NCBI GenBank assembly: GCA_904420045.1
Contig: CAJFTY010000060.1
Coordinates: 37,445-101,444 of the forward strand
Source of the DNA: Candidatus Metaruminococcus caecorum
GTDB lineage: Bacteria; Bacillota; Clostridia; Oscillospirales; Ruminococcaceae
Direction of reading: 5' to 3'
DNA length: 64,000 nt
Shown here: positions 17,859-26,653 of the stretch, piece after piece
How the letters are laid out: each line of letters begins with the position of its first letter
Numbering within the stretch: the stretch's first letter is position 1
Notes under the pieces: generated by a model
The model's database searches: none
Told to the model about the DNA's origin: nothing
What the model saw: the letters and a program-made list of their open reading frames with translations, nothing else
Position numbers and translations under genes: made by a program

Positions 17859-19025
17859 TTAATAGGCAGCCGTGCTGGACACTTTCGGATCTGCCACCTT
17901 TTTGGGCTTATAGCGGGAAACCGACGCCTCGTTGGTCTCCACCTTCAACTCCTTGCCCCATCCGTCGATCAGGCCCTGGAAGTCCTCCGTCTTGTAGGTA
18001 AACAGTACGCTTTTGCGGGACTGGTCGAAGATTTCCTTGTCCTCTTCCACATCAAACCGCTGGAGCACAGCGTAGTAGCTGGTATCCTCCACAAAAACCG
18101 GGTCGCCCCCCGCCTTGGCGTTAAATACAGCCGTGGTAAATTTTTCCGGATAGGAGGTGTTGTCCTTTTCTACCTGCATGATATTCGGGTCGATGCTGGA
18201 GGACGACGTGCTGGCGGACGATGCGCCCGACGCAGAACTGGAAGCGTTGCTGCCGACCGCACTGGAAGTATCGGAAGCGGACGAGCTTCCCCCGGAGGTG
18301 GTAGAAGAGGTTCCGGAGGACGACGCGGAAGTGGTGCTCTCTTCTTTATACTCCGCGATGATTTTGTCGATATCCTCGCCCTTTTTGATCCGGTCCAGAT
18401 ATTTTTCCGCTTTGGTCTTGAGCTCTTTTTTCTGCTCGTCGCTCAGGCTTGCGCCGGTGGTGGTGTTTTGCAGGGGCAGGACCACCGCTTTTACATGGGC
18501 GTAGTTTTCCTTGTAGTACTTCATCAGCTCGGTGTCGCTGACTTCCTGAAGGCCGCCCTTATCGTAATATTTGTCAAACAGCAAAGAGGATTTATAGCTG
18601 TTTTCCATCACCTTGGCAAACGACGCCTTGCCCGCCCCGTTGGGCTCGTAGTAGTTGGATGTGCTGGCCCAGTAGGTTTCCACATTGCTGTTGATCTGCT
18701 CCTTGTCCTCGTCGGTGAGTTTAAGACCCAGACGGTCAAATTCTTTTTCCACCGCCGCGTACTGGAGGCTCATTTTTTTCGCGTAGTCCTTCACCCACTC
18801 CTGGGCGTCTTTGTTTTCAATCTTCTGGCTCCACAGGTCTTTGGAGGTGTCCTCCACCTTCTGGGAAGCCTCCTGCTTTCCGTTGACCAAAAAGGTCAGG
18901 TACATGCCGGAGGTGATTTCCACACCGTCGATTTTATAGACCCAGGAAGTATCCTTACATGCTGCCAGCGTCAGGCACAGGCATGCGGCCACAGCGCCTG
19001 CGGCAGCTCGTTTTAAAATTGACAT
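17859..19025 (-). CDS. PrsA/SurA-like lipoprotein foldase
   Basis: A 388-aa lipoprotein. The signal peptide ends in the lipobox LTLAAC (Cys at about residue 23), so it is anchored outside the membrane. The N-terminal helical region (IDGVEITSGMYLTFLVNGKQEA...) and the segment SDTELMKYYKENYAHVKAVVLPLQ match SurA-N/PrsA peptidyl-prolyl isomerase-type chaperones. A Ser/Thr/Gly/Ala-only linker of about 60 residues (near 215-275) splits the C-terminal PPIase-like part, which is weak. ATG 19025 has AAGGAGG 6 nt upstream; the frame's earlier starts do not. It follows mfd in the same direction, a common clostridial order, and probably helps fold secreted proteins. Confidence 0.78.
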   Translation of the reverse strand: MSILKRAAAGAVAACLCLTLAACKDTSWVYKIDGVEITSGMYLTFLVNGKQEASQKVEDTSKDLWSQKIENKDAQEWVKDYAKKMSLQYAAVEKEFDRLGLKLTDEDKEQINSNVETYWASTSNYYEPNGAGKASFAKVMENSYKSSLLFDKYYDKGGLQEVSDTELMKYYKENYAHVKAVVLPLQNTTTGASLSDEQKKELKTKAEKYLDRIKKGEDIDKIIAEYKEESTTSASSSGTSSTTSGGSSSASDTSSAVGSNASSSASGASSASTSSSSIDPNIMQVEKDNTSYPEKFTTAVFNAKAGGDPVFVEDTSYYAVLQRFDVEEDKEIFDQSRKSVLFTYKTEDFQGLIDGWGKELKVETNEASVSRYKPKKVADPKVSSTAAY

Positions 19026-19156
19026 TGTACGTCCTCCTTCGGGAAGATTCCCTACTCCGAAATTTTCAAATGTAAGATTAGTATACATGCAAATGGACGA
19101 ATTGTCCAGTATTCGCCGCCTGTTTTCCGCAATTTTTTGGTTTTTTCACCGATTGT

Positions 19157-22100
19157 TCATTCCTTGGCGAAGGGAACCGGAATGGTCTGCAAAACCCCCA
19201 GCACCTCCCGGGTAGCGTCCAGGGCGGTCTGCCCTTTTTTCAGGCGCACGCCCAAATAAGGCGTCCCGCTGGCGCTGACGGTCAGCCGCTTGCCCAAAGC
19301 CTGAGCCATCTGGCCCGCCAGCTCCATGTTCAGCGTTTTGGGGGTGAGCGCCAGCGTATCCCCTTTCTGGGTGATTTCAGTAAAGCCGTGAGCTGCCGCC
19401 GTGTTGCGCAAAAGCGCCACGTCGATGAGCCCTTTCACCGAGGCCGGAGGCTCCCCGAACCGGTCGATCAGCTCGTCGGTCAGATCCAAACTGTCCTCCA
19501 CAGTGCGCACCGAGGCGATCTTGCGGTACACGTCGATGCGCTGGGACAGGTTTTCAATGTACCGCTCGGGGATGTGGGCCTCCATTTGTAAATCCACCAG
19601 ACACTCCTCAGCGTTCGGCTTTGGGGCGTCCCCCCGCTGCTCGCGGATGGCGTCCGAAAGCAGGCGCAGGTACATGTCGTAGCCCACCGCCTCCATGTGG
19701 CCGTGCTGCCGGGCGCCCAAGATGCTGCCTGCGCCCCGGATCTCCAGATCCCGCATGGCGATGCGGAACCCCGAGCCGAACTTCGTAAACTCCCGGATGG
19801 CGGAAAGGCGTTTTTCCGCGATCTCGGTCAGGGCTTTCCCCCGCTGGAAGGTGAAGTACGCAAACGCTCTGCGGTTGCTGCGCCCCACCCGCCCTCTGAG
19901 CTGGTAAAGCTGGGAAAGCCCCATGCGGTCGGCGTTTTCAATAATCAGGGTGTTGACGTTGGCCACATCCACTCCGGTTTCGATCAGGGTGGTGCACACC
20001 AGAATGTCGATTTCGTGTTCGATGAGCTGCCGCCAGATATCGGACAGCTCATCTTCGCTCATCCGGCCGTGGGCGATGCCGATCTTCGCGTCGGGAATGG
20101 CCTGGGCGATCTTAGAGGCGCACAGGTCGATGCTCTCGATCCGGTTGTGGATGTAATAGGCCTGGCCGCCCCGCCTCAGTTCCCGGCGCAGGGCGTCCAT
20201 CAAGACCCCGTGATCGTATTCCAGCACGTAGGTCTGCACCGGATACCGGTCGTGGGGGGCCTCCTCGATCACCGACATGTCCCGGATACCCGACATGGCC
20301 ATATTGAGCGTCCGGGGAATGGGGGTGGCCGATAGGGTGAGCATGTCGATCCCCCGGAACATCTCTTTAAACTTTTCCTTGTGGGCTACTCCGAACCGCT
20401 GTTCCTCGTCCACGATGGCAAGGCCCAGGTCTTTAAACTCCACGTCGCTCTGCACCAGCCGGTGAGTGCCCACCACGATGTCCACCGTCCCGGCCTTTAA
20501 TTCCTTAAGAATCTGTTTTTGCTGCTTGGGGGTGCGGAAGCGAGACAACAGCTCCACGTTGACGGGAAAGCCCTCCATCCGCTTGAGAATATTCTGGTAG
20601 TGCTGCCAGGCCAAAATGGTGGTGGGACACAAAATGGCGCACTGCTTGCCGTCCAGCACGCATTTAAACGCCCCCCGCAGGGCCACCTCGGTTTTGCCGA
20701 AGCCCACGTCCCCGCACAAAAGCCGGTCCATCGGCCGGTCTTGTTCCATGTCCTCCTTGATTTCCTCGATACAGCGGAGCTGGTCGTCGGTCTCCTCGTA
20801 GGGGAAGTGTTCCTCAAACTCCTTCTGCCAGTCGTTGTCCTGAGAAAAAGCGTACCCCTTGGTCTGCATCCGCTCGGCGTAGAGCTTGATGAGCTCGTCC
20901 GCCATCTCCGCCACGGCCTTTTTGACCCGGCTGCGGGTTTTCTGCCACTCGCCGCTGTTTAAGCGGTTTAACTTCACATGGCTGTCGTCCTGAGGCCCGA
21001 TGTATTTGGACACCAGATCCAGTTGGGTGACAGGCACATACAGCGTGTCCGCCCCGGCGTACTTGATTTTGATGTAATCCTTGACGATCCCGTGAAGGTC
21101 CAGCTTATTGATCCCGTCGAACACGCCGATGCCGTGTGCCACATGGACCACCAAATCCCCCACGTTTAAATCGGACAGGCTTTTGATTTCCTCGCCCTTG
21201 CGCTTTGATTTCCTCCGCTTGACGTTGAGGGTCTTGGAGTTTGTAATCAGCGAAAACTTCACGTCGGGGTACTCAAACCCCGCGGACAGGTTCCCTTCCA
21301 GCACGAACACCTTGCGGTACACAATCCCTTTGACGTCCTTGACGTAGTCCGCGGGGATGTTTTGCCGCCTTAAATCCAGCGCCAGGGTCGAGGCCGCCTT
21401 GGCCGTCCCCGCCAGCACCGCGCAGCAGTATCCCTGGCTTAACAGGGAGGTCAAATCCTCGCACAAAAGCTTTACCTCCCCCGACCAGCCGGAGTTCTGC
21501 AAAGCGGTGACGTTTAAAAGCGTCTTGATGGAAAGCTCCGGGGAGGTGCGGGCGAACGCCTCCAGGTACACCACGTCCCCCTCCGCCTCCATTCGGTGGT
21601 GAAAATCGGGGAAGGTCAGGCAGAACTGGGAAAGAGGCTCGCACAGCTCCCCCTCCTCCAGCAGGATCTTGATGTCCTCATAGTGCTGCCACAGGTAGTT
21701 TTTCGCCCGCTCCTTGACGTTGATAAACTCGCTGACAAACGTGAGCGGGGAATCGAAATAGTCCAGCAGGCAGGCGGGGCGGGCATACGCCACCGGCAAA
21801 AATTTGTCCAAGGCGTTTAGTTCCATTCCAGCGTCCAGGCGCTCCAAATCCTTTTGGAGCCGCTCTTTGGCCTGCGCCGCCGCCTTGCCCCGCCCAAGTT
21901 TTGCGATGACTTGCCGAATGGCGTCCCGCAGCGCGTCGGGGGAATCGAACAGCACCTCGCAGGCGGGGGTGATCTTCATCCGGTCTAAGGGCGCTGTGCG
22001 CCGCTGGGTGTCCAGATCGAAATAGCACATGGAGTCGATTTCGTCTCCCCACAGCTCCAGCCGGACAGGGGAGGTCTCCTGAGGCGGGAAAAAGTCCAGA

Positions 22101-22639
22101 ATACCGCCCCGGACGGAAAACTGGGACACCCCTTCCACCTGGGGGCGGCGCACATACCCCGCCGCCAGTAGCCGGGCGGCCAGATTCTCCAGATCCACCG
22201 GCCGGTCGGTGCGGATCTCATAGCTGCGGCGGGCGAGCTCCTCCGGGGGGATGGTCCGCTGCAGCGCCGCGTCCACCGTGGTCACCACAATCCCGCAGGC
22301 GCGGTTCATCACCCGGGAAAGCACCCCCAGCCGGATCTGCTCGTATTCCCGGGAGACGGTTTCCATTTCCCGCAGGGTGAAGTCCCGCGCAGGATAAAAA
22401 TACGCTGCGTCCTCCCCCAGCATGGCGTTGACGTCCTCGGCCAGCCGCCGGGCGGTGAGCTCGTCGTCGGCGATCACCAAAGCGGGCCGGCGGTCCCGGG
22501 CATAAGCGCCCGCGATCACATGGGCCTTGTGAATGGAGGAAAGCCCCACCATCATGCAGGGGGTTTTGCCCTGATCCAGGGCGTTTAGCAGTTCCCCGAA
22601 GGGGGAAAGCTCGTGAAATACGCTTTCATACAGTTTCAA
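19157..22639 (-). CDS. mfd: Transcription-repair coupling factor
   Basis: A 1160-aa DNA translocase that removes stalled RNA polymerase and recruits UvrA. In order: UvrB-like N-terminal domain, the RNA-polymerase-interacting (CarD-like) domain around LNVGDLVVHVAHGIGVFDGI, and a RecG-like translocase with Walker A GDVGFGKTEVA (about 640-650), DEEQ box (about 743), SATPIPRTL and the QLRGRVGRS motif. A C-terminal TRCF domain follows. Length is normal. It starts 29 bp after pth, which places both in one operon. Confidence 0.98.
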   Translation of the reverse strand: MKLYESVFHELSPFGELLNALDQGKTPCMMVGLSSIHKAHVIAGAYARDRRPALVIADDELTARRLAEDVNAMLGEDAAYFYPARDFTLREMETVSREYEQIRLGVLSRVMNRACGIVVTTVDAALQRTIPPEELARRSYEIRTDRPVDLENLAARLLAAGYVRRPQVEGVSQFSVRGGILDFFPPQETSPVRLELWGDEIDSMCYFDLDTQRRTAPLDRMKITPACEVLFDSPDALRDAIRQVIAKLGRGKAAAQAKERLQKDLERLDAGMELNALDKFLPVAYARPACLLDYFDSPLTFVSEFINVKERAKNYLWQHYEDIKILLEEGELCEPLSQFCLTFPDFHHRMEAEGDVVYLEAFARTSPELSIKTLLNVTALQNSGWSGEVKLLCEDLTSLLSQGYCCAVLAGTAKAASTLALDLRRQNIPADYVKDVKGIVYRKVFVLEGNLSAGFEYPDVKFSLITNSKTLNVKRRKSKRKGEEIKSLSDLNVGDLVVHVAHGIGVFDGINKLDLHGIVKDYIKIKYAGADTLYVPVTQLDLVSKYIGPQDDSHVKLNRLNSGEWQKTRSRVKKAVAEMADELIKLYAERMQTKGYAFSQDNDWQKEFEEHFPYEETDDQLRCIEEIKEDMEQDRPMDRLLCGDVGFGKTEVALRGAFKCVLDGKQCAILCPTTILAWQHYQNILKRMEGFPVNVELLSRFRTPKQQKQILKELKAGTVDIVVGTHRLVQSDVEFKDLGLAIVDEEQRFGVAHKEKFKEMFRGIDMLTLSATPIPRTLNMAMSGIRDMSVIEEAPHDRYPVQTYVLEYDHGVLMDALRRELRRGGQAYYIHNRIESIDLCASKIAQAIPDAKIGIAHGRMSEDELSDIWRQLIEHEIDILVCTTLIETGVDVANVNTLIIENADRMGLSQLYQLRGRVGRSNRRAFAYFTFQRGKALTEIAEKRLSAIREFTKFGSGFRIAMRDLEIRGAGSILGARQHGHMEAVGYDMYLRLLSDAIREQRGDAPKPNAEECLVDLQMEAHIPERYIENLSQRIDVYRKIASVRTVEDSLDLTDELIDRFGEPPASVKGLIDVALLRNTAAAHGFTEITQKGDTLALTPKTLNMELAGQMAQALGKRLTVSASGTPYLGVRLKKGQTALDATREVLGVLQTIPVPFAKE

Positions 22640-22668
22640 AGGGGCGCATCCTTTCTATATCGTGTGGG

Positions 22669-23292
22669 TCAGCCGTTATAGCGGCTCATGGCCTGGTCGA
22701 TCTGCCCGGAGACCATCAGCTCCACCGCGGCAGCAGCGTTGTCAAAGGCGGTGTTCATCTGCTCCAGTTCCTTGTCGGTAAATTTTGAGAGCACCCAGGC
22801 CGCCAGGTCGTAATCCGGCCGGGGCTTTTTGCCCACGCCGATTTTTACCCGGGGGAACTGGTCGGAGCCGGTCAAATAGAGGATGCTCTTGATTCCGTTG
22901 TGCCCCCCGTCGCTGCCCTTGCGGCGAATCCGCAGATGGGACGGCTCCAGCGAGATGTCGTCAAACACCACGATCACCCGTTCGATGGGGATCTTATAGA
23001 AGTTCATGGCCTCCACCACCGCTTCGCCGGAATTGTTCATGTAGGTGGAGGGCTTCATCAGCAGGCAGCGTTTATCCCCCAGCATCACGTCCCCGCACAG
23101 GGATTTAAACTTGAGCCGGTCGATTTTGACCCCGTGTTTTTCCGCCAGCCGGTCCAAGGCCAGAAACCCCGCGTTGTGGCGGGTGCATTCGTACTGGACA
23201 CCGGGATTTCCCAGGCCTGCGATCAGGTACTCCACCGGTCCGGACACGCCGGCGGGTGAATTTTTTTTCAGCTTGTCAAACATACGGAACAT
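22669..23292 (-). CDS. pth: Peptidyl-tRNA hydrolase
   Basis: A 207-aa enzyme that cleaves peptidyl-tRNA released by drop-off. The catalytic pattern is present: AGLGNPGVQYECTRHNAGF (Asn and His), MKPSTYMNNSGEAV and VVFDDISLEPSHLRIRRKGSDGGHNGIKSI (Asp and Asn). An extra N-terminal stretch of about 20 residues precedes the usual start. ATG 23292 has AAGGATG upstream; ATG 23283 is an alternative. Followed directly by mfd. Confidence 0.97.
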   Translation of the reverse strand: MFRMFDKLKKNSPAGVSGPVEYLIAGLGNPGVQYECTRHNAGFLALDRLAEKHGVKIDRLKFKSLCGDVMLGDKRCLLMKPSTYMNNSGEAVVEAMNFYKIPIERVIVVFDDISLEPSHLRIRRKGSDGGHNGIKSILYLTGSDQFPRVKIGVGKKPRPDYDLAAWVLSKFTDKELEQMNTAFDNAAAAVELMVSGQIDQAMSRYNG

Positions 23293-23362
23293 CCGGGCAA
23301 CATCCTTTGCGTTTTATTCTGGATTAGTTTGTAAATTTTTTCGTTTTTCCACAGCAGAACAA

Positions 23363-23383
23363 GGGGTAGAATCACTCTACCCC
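23363..23383 (-). terminator. Hairpin between the 23440 gene and pth
   Basis: GGGGTAGA / TCTACCCC, perfect 8-bp stem with a 5-nt loop, followed on the minus strand by a weak T-containing tract (TTGTTCTG). It may partly separate the small gene from pth. Confidence 0.45.
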
Positions 23384-23439
23384 GTCCTGTGCCATATTGT
23401 ATTATTGTACATGTGGCCCGGCTGGTTGTCAATAAATCC

Positions 23440-23616
23440 TCAGACGTTCTGCTCCTGATAACGGCGATTCTGGCAGCCGCCCAGCTCGGTCTCGCACTTG
23501 TTTTTATGCAGGCACCGTTCGGTGATCCTGCCGTCGTTGTGACGGGAAAGCTCCACGGAAACATTGTGCTCCACCCGCGGGCAGTAGCGTTCAATAATGG
23601 ATCGATAGGTGACCAT
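23440..23616 (-). CDS. Small four-cysteine protein
   Basis: A 58-aa protein, MVTYRSIIERYCPRVEHNVSVE..., with four cysteines (in RYCP, RCLH, KCET and GCQN). Their spacing resembles a small zinc-binding knuckle. ATG 23616 is chosen because GGAG lies 9 nt upstream; an upstream ATG at 23643 lacks a site. The frame is open on this strand opposite a longer antisense frame that has no start signal. I recognise no named family. A zinc-ribbon accessory or regulatory protein is a guess. Confidence 0.55.
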   Translation of the reverse strand: MVTYRSIIERYCPRVEHNVSVELSRHNDGRITERCLHKNKCETELGGCQNRRYQEQNV

Positions 23617-23916
23617 TTTTCCATTCTCCTGTCTCTCCGCCAAACGATGAGCGGCCGTCTTGTCCCTCTTGCGTCCATGCGCCGGTCAAACACAGGGCGC
23701 CAGTCATAAACGGACGCGGCAAAAAACAGCGGGGCGGAGGTTCCGCTGTTTTTTTAGCGAATGCTTCCGCTCCTCCCAAACAGAAAGGAACGGACAGGTA
23801 TCACTAGTATATTCCTGCGGAGATAAAAATAAACCCGAATTTACGTGGTAAAAATGATTAAAAACAAGAATATTTGGCCAGAATTTCATCATAAAATATG
23901 CCAAGGGGTGTAAGCT
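23617..23916. other. Intergenic region with a bidirectional hairpin
   Basis: No gene. A strong hairpin, AAAAAACAGCGG / CCGCTGTTTTTT at 23721-23754, has T-runs on both strands, but no gene I can see ends there, so it may be the remnant of a lost gene or terminate a small transcript. The rest is AT-rich and probably holds promoters for the flanking genes, though I cannot pick a convincing -35/-10 pair. Confidence 0.5.
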
Positions 23917-24225
23917 ATGGAACTCGCACTGAAAACCCTGCCAAAGCCGTTCGCCATGCTCAAAAGCCGTGTCATGAAGGAAAAGGCCGTGGAGCAGGAC
24001 CCGTTGATTTTTGAAATGAATGAAGTCCGCCAAAAAATTCAGGGCTGCCAAAACCAGTTCGACGCGTCGGACGACGATGACCTGATCGACTCGTATATCT
24101 TTGAGCTGGAATCCCTGCAGGCCCGGTACCGGTATCTAATCAAGCAGGCCAAAAAGAAAAACCTCTGCTGCGAGGTGGCGAGTCAGATGAGACTGGAAAG
24201 GATGGAACGCCAATGGGATAGATGA
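23917..24225 (+). CDS. DUF2508 (YaaL-like) protein
   Basis: A 102-aa charged protein. The block DPLIFEMNEVRQKIQGCQNQFDASDDDDLIDSYIFELESLQARYRYLIKQAKKKN is the DUF2508 pattern (two helices with LIDxxIxELxxxxxRYxYLIxxAK). In Bacillus the homologue yaaL lies between recR and bofA; here the bofA-like gene follows 7 bp downstream but recR is not adjacent. ATG 23917 follows AAGGGGTG. No function is established. Confidence 0.8.
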   Translation: MELALKTLPKPFAMLKSRVMKEKAVEQDPLIFEMNEVRQKIQGCQNQFDASDDDDLIDSYIFELESLQARYRYLIKQAKKKNLCCEVASQMRLERMERQWDR

Positions 24226-24232
24226 AATCGTC

Positions 24233-24478
24233 ATGCTGCTGTGCTGCATCGCGGCCGCGGTGTTTATGTTCGTGTTTTACGCACGGACCCGAAAGCCGGT
24301 GAAAAACGCGCTGATCGGCATGGGCTCCGGCGCACTGTCCCTGGGGGCGGCAAAACTGCTGTCCATGGGCCTTGGGTTCGGATTCACCATAAATGTATTC
24401 ACCTGCTTTGTCTCGGTGATTCTCGGAATACCCGGCGTAATATCAATGGTTGTTTTAAACCTGTTGTTTAAAGTGTAG
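24233..24478 (+). CDS. bofA: BofA-family pro-sigma-K processing inhibitor
   Basis: An 81-aa membrane protein with a short N-terminal helix, RTRKPVKNALIGMGSGALSLGAAKLLSMGLGFGFTINVFTCFVSVILGIPGVISMVVLNLLF, which matches BofA (hydrophobic helix, then the INxxTxxVxxxLGxPGV signature). In Bacillus BofA holds the SpoIVFB protease inactive in the outer forespore membrane. The ribosome binding site is poor and the start overlaps closely with the previous stop, so translation is probably coupled. Its presence supports a sporulating host. Confidence 0.87.
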   Translation: MLLCCIAAAVFMFVFYARTRKPVKNALIGMGSGALSLGAAKLLSMGLGFGFTINVFTCFVSVILGIPGVISMVVLNLLFKV

Positions 24479-24484
24479 CAAAAC

Positions 24485-24526
24485 AAAAAACGCCTGTGAC
24501 CATTCAAAGGGTCACAGGCGTTTTTT
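24485..24526 (+). terminator. Bidirectional terminator after bofA
   Basis: Stem CGCCTGTGACC / GGTCACAGGCG flanked by six A and six T residues. It lies between the converging bofA and kinase-like genes and can serve both. Confidence 0.92.
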
Positions 24527-24543
24527 GTCGTGAATAAAATCCT

Positions 24544-25518
24544 TTAGGAAAGCGTTTCTAAGCCCAGCAGCGTATCAATTGCAAACCAATGCTCCGTCAG
24601 CCAGACGATTTCCTCCCGGTAGCGAGTCGCCTTACAGGGAGCCATGGCAAAATAGTCCGGCTGGATCCACCAGGGGGCCTCGATGCACCAGGTAATCCGC
24701 AACGCGTCGGCGATATCCTGCATGGCCAGCGGAAGATGCCGGGTATATCCTTCTATAAACGCGAAGACTTTGTCACGGTTCAGTTGTTCTCCCTCCAGGG
24801 CAAAGGACAGCACCACCCTGCCCACATCGTGCCAGGTAAAGCTGTAACAGCACCGGTCAAAGTCGATCACTGCGGTCACGCCGTTTTCATCAAATAAAAG
24901 ATTGTCCGGGGTCAAATCCTCGTGGGCGATCCCCTTGGGCAGCCGGCGGAAAAACGCCTCTGATAGCCGGTTTAAAACCAGCCCCTGCGCCAGCAACGCA
25001 CGCCGGTAGTCCGGTAAACTGTCCAAAGCGAGCGCACATCTGCGGGTATGGTATTGCTCCCACAAAGCATCCAGCACCTGCCCTTCCTGGATCGGATAAC
25101 CCTTTGCCCCAGTGGCGGACAGTTTGGAAAATGCCTGGCGCATCCGGGCGCAGAGACTGCCCAGACTGTGCATCTGCTCCAGGGAGATCAAGCCTGCGGG
25201 CAGGTTTTTCCCCCTTACAAACTCCATCACCGTGTAGGAGGTCCCGCCCCAGCGGCGAACGGCCCGCCCCCCGCTGAGAAAGACGCGTGGACACGGGATG
25301 CCGTCCACTTGCAAAAGGATCTGCCGGCGCAATGCCGCCTCGATCTGTTCCAACTGACGGGGGCCAAACCGCTGGGGGCTAAATTGTTTGATCAGCAGCT
25401 CCCCATGATCCGTCTCCGCTCTCCACAACCGGTTGAGCCATCCGCCGTCTACGGGCTCCATGGTTTTTACGTGAATCCCGTAGCCGGCTTCAAGATCGTT
25501 TGCAAGTTCCCCGTTCAC
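24544..25518 (-). CDS. APH-family (CotS-like) kinase-fold protein
   Basis: A 324-aa aminoglycoside-phosphotransferase/choline-kinase-fold protein. Visible motifs are the ATP-site strand ELLIKQFSPQRFG, the catalytic loop GIAHEDLTPDNLLFDENG (H-x-D-x-x-x-x-N) and the metal-binding VIDFDRC. The GTG at 25518 is chosen because GGAAAGGAG lies 8 nt upstream; the frame extends further to 25566. In spore formers this family includes CotS-like coat proteins as well as small-molecule kinases. The substrate cannot be told. It follows a methyltransferase gene and overlaps nothing. Confidence 0.78.
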   Translation of the reverse strand: MNGELANDLEAGYGIHVKTMEPVDGGWLNRLWRAETDHGELLIKQFSPQRFGPRQLEQIEAALRRQILLQVDGIPCPRVFLSGGRAVRRWGGTSYTVMEFVRGKNLPAGLISLEQMHSLGSLCARMRQAFSKLSATGAKGYPIQEGQVLDALWEQYHTRRCALALDSLPDYRRALLAQGLVLNRLSEAFFRRLPKGIAHEDLTPDNLLFDENGVTAVIDFDRCCYSFTWHDVGRVVLSFALEGEQLNRDKVFAFIEGYTRHLPLAMQDIADALRITWCIEAPWWIQPDYFAMAPCKATRYREEIVWLTEHWFAIDTLLGLETLS

Positions 25519-25543
25519 GGCGAATTCTCCTTTCCTGTCCGCC

Positions 25544-26233
25544 TTAACGCTTACGCAGGCGCACAATCATGATAATGGGCGTCGAGCGTCCCGGAAACGG
25601 GACCTCGTGAAATCCGTCCAGGACAAATCCCGCCTCAAACGCGGCGTTCAGAACATCCTGGATGGAGCGGTGATAGTAGTTTTGCAGGACAGGCTGTCCT
25701 TCGATGGCCTCTCCGCGATCAATGCAGCTGGTAAAATAATCTCCGTTCGGATAAGTAAAGCAGGGGTGGTGGGCGGCGAACACAAACACCCCGTTTTCCC
25801 GCAACAAGGTGAACACGGCCTGAAACAGGGGCTCAATGTCGTTCATATCCATGATCGCCATATTGCTCACCGCCTTGTCAAAAGGTTCCCCCTGTCCCAG
25901 GGCCAGCACCGCCCGGCGGTCCGCGGCGTCGCAGACGTAAAACGCCACCCGGTCCAAATAGCCGACCCGGCGTTTTTTCGCCAACGCGATCATCGCCGGG
26001 CTGTAGTCAAAGGCCACCACCCGCGCGCCCTGTTCGGCCAGCCGGGCGGAAAAATTTCCGTTGCCGCAGGCGATATCCAACACCCGTTCCCCCGGATGAA
26101 CGTCCAGAAACTGCTCTGTCCCAGGGCGTACCAGGTCCCGGTGGAAGTAGTTGCTTTCGTCCCCCATATAGTCGTCCCAAAACGAGGCGTTCGCCTCCCA
26201 GGCGAAAAGTCCGTTGTCCTCAAAACGAGTCAT
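25544..26233 (-). CDS. Class I SAM-dependent methyltransferase
   Basis: A 229-aa protein with the nucleotide motif VLDIACGNGNFSARLAEQG (about residues 52-70), AFDYSPAMIALAKKR, and the D-x-x-x-A-V-S-N-M-A-I-M-D motif-IV region, as in UbiE/Methyltransf_11 enzymes. The start is an ATG in a region with weak ribosome-binding potential (GATGAGGACATGACT). It lies 25 bp before the kinase-like gene and probably shares its transcript. Substrate unknown; a small molecule is likely from the fold. Confidence 0.85.
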   Translation of the reverse strand: MTRFEDNGLFAWEANASFWDDYMGDESNYFHRDLVRPGTEQFLDVHPGERVLDIACGNGNFSARLAEQGARVVAFDYSPAMIALAKKRRVGYLDRVAFYVCDAADRRAVLALGQGEPFDKAVSNMAIMDMNDIEPLFQAVFTLLRENGVFVFAAHHPCFTYPNGDYFTSCIDRGEAIEGQPVLQNYYHRSIQDVLNAAFEAGFVLDGFHEVPFPGRSTPIIMIVRLRKR

Positions 26234-26653
26234 GTCCTCATCTCCAGATTTTTAAATGTTATAAAAGTGTTCCTTCTGCCATAAAGCGAACCGGCAGAAT
26301 CGGTTCTACTGGCGGCAAAAGGACGCAAAGCGAATCAGCCGCCATGGCCAACAGAGGGCAAAATCGATCCCTGTAGCTATTCTACCATGACCTTCCCCCG
26401 TTTTCCATCGGGCGGTGCGGAAAATCTTACGAATTACAATCTTTTTAAAGAACAGGGTTGAATTGCGCCGTTTTCATGCGATATAATAACACTGCCATTT
26501 GTTTTTACAAAGAATCAGCCGGAACAAGGCTGCGGTTCCCGCCGGGGGATTAAAAAGCGGAGAATCCGATATACAAAAGAGCGGCAAAACGCCGCGGAAT
26601 GGACAAATCAGTTGCGGAGGCTCACCTCCTCCCAAAAGAAAGGAACACACAAT
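26234..26653. other. Divergent intergenic region with a plus-strand promoter
   Basis: No gene. A plus-strand promoter TTGAAT (26458-26463), 18-bp spacer and TATAAT (26482-26487) drives the lipoprotein at 26654, leaving a leader of about 165 nt that contains GC-rich hairpin potential (GCGGCAAAACGCCGC) but no T-run. Toward the methyltransferase I see only a weak TAGAAT at 26385-26380. Confidence 0.55.

Noticed and set aside
23389..23709. 106-aa plus-strand frame
   Set aside because: It is antisense to the four-cysteine gene, has no ribosome binding site and contains the hairpin region.
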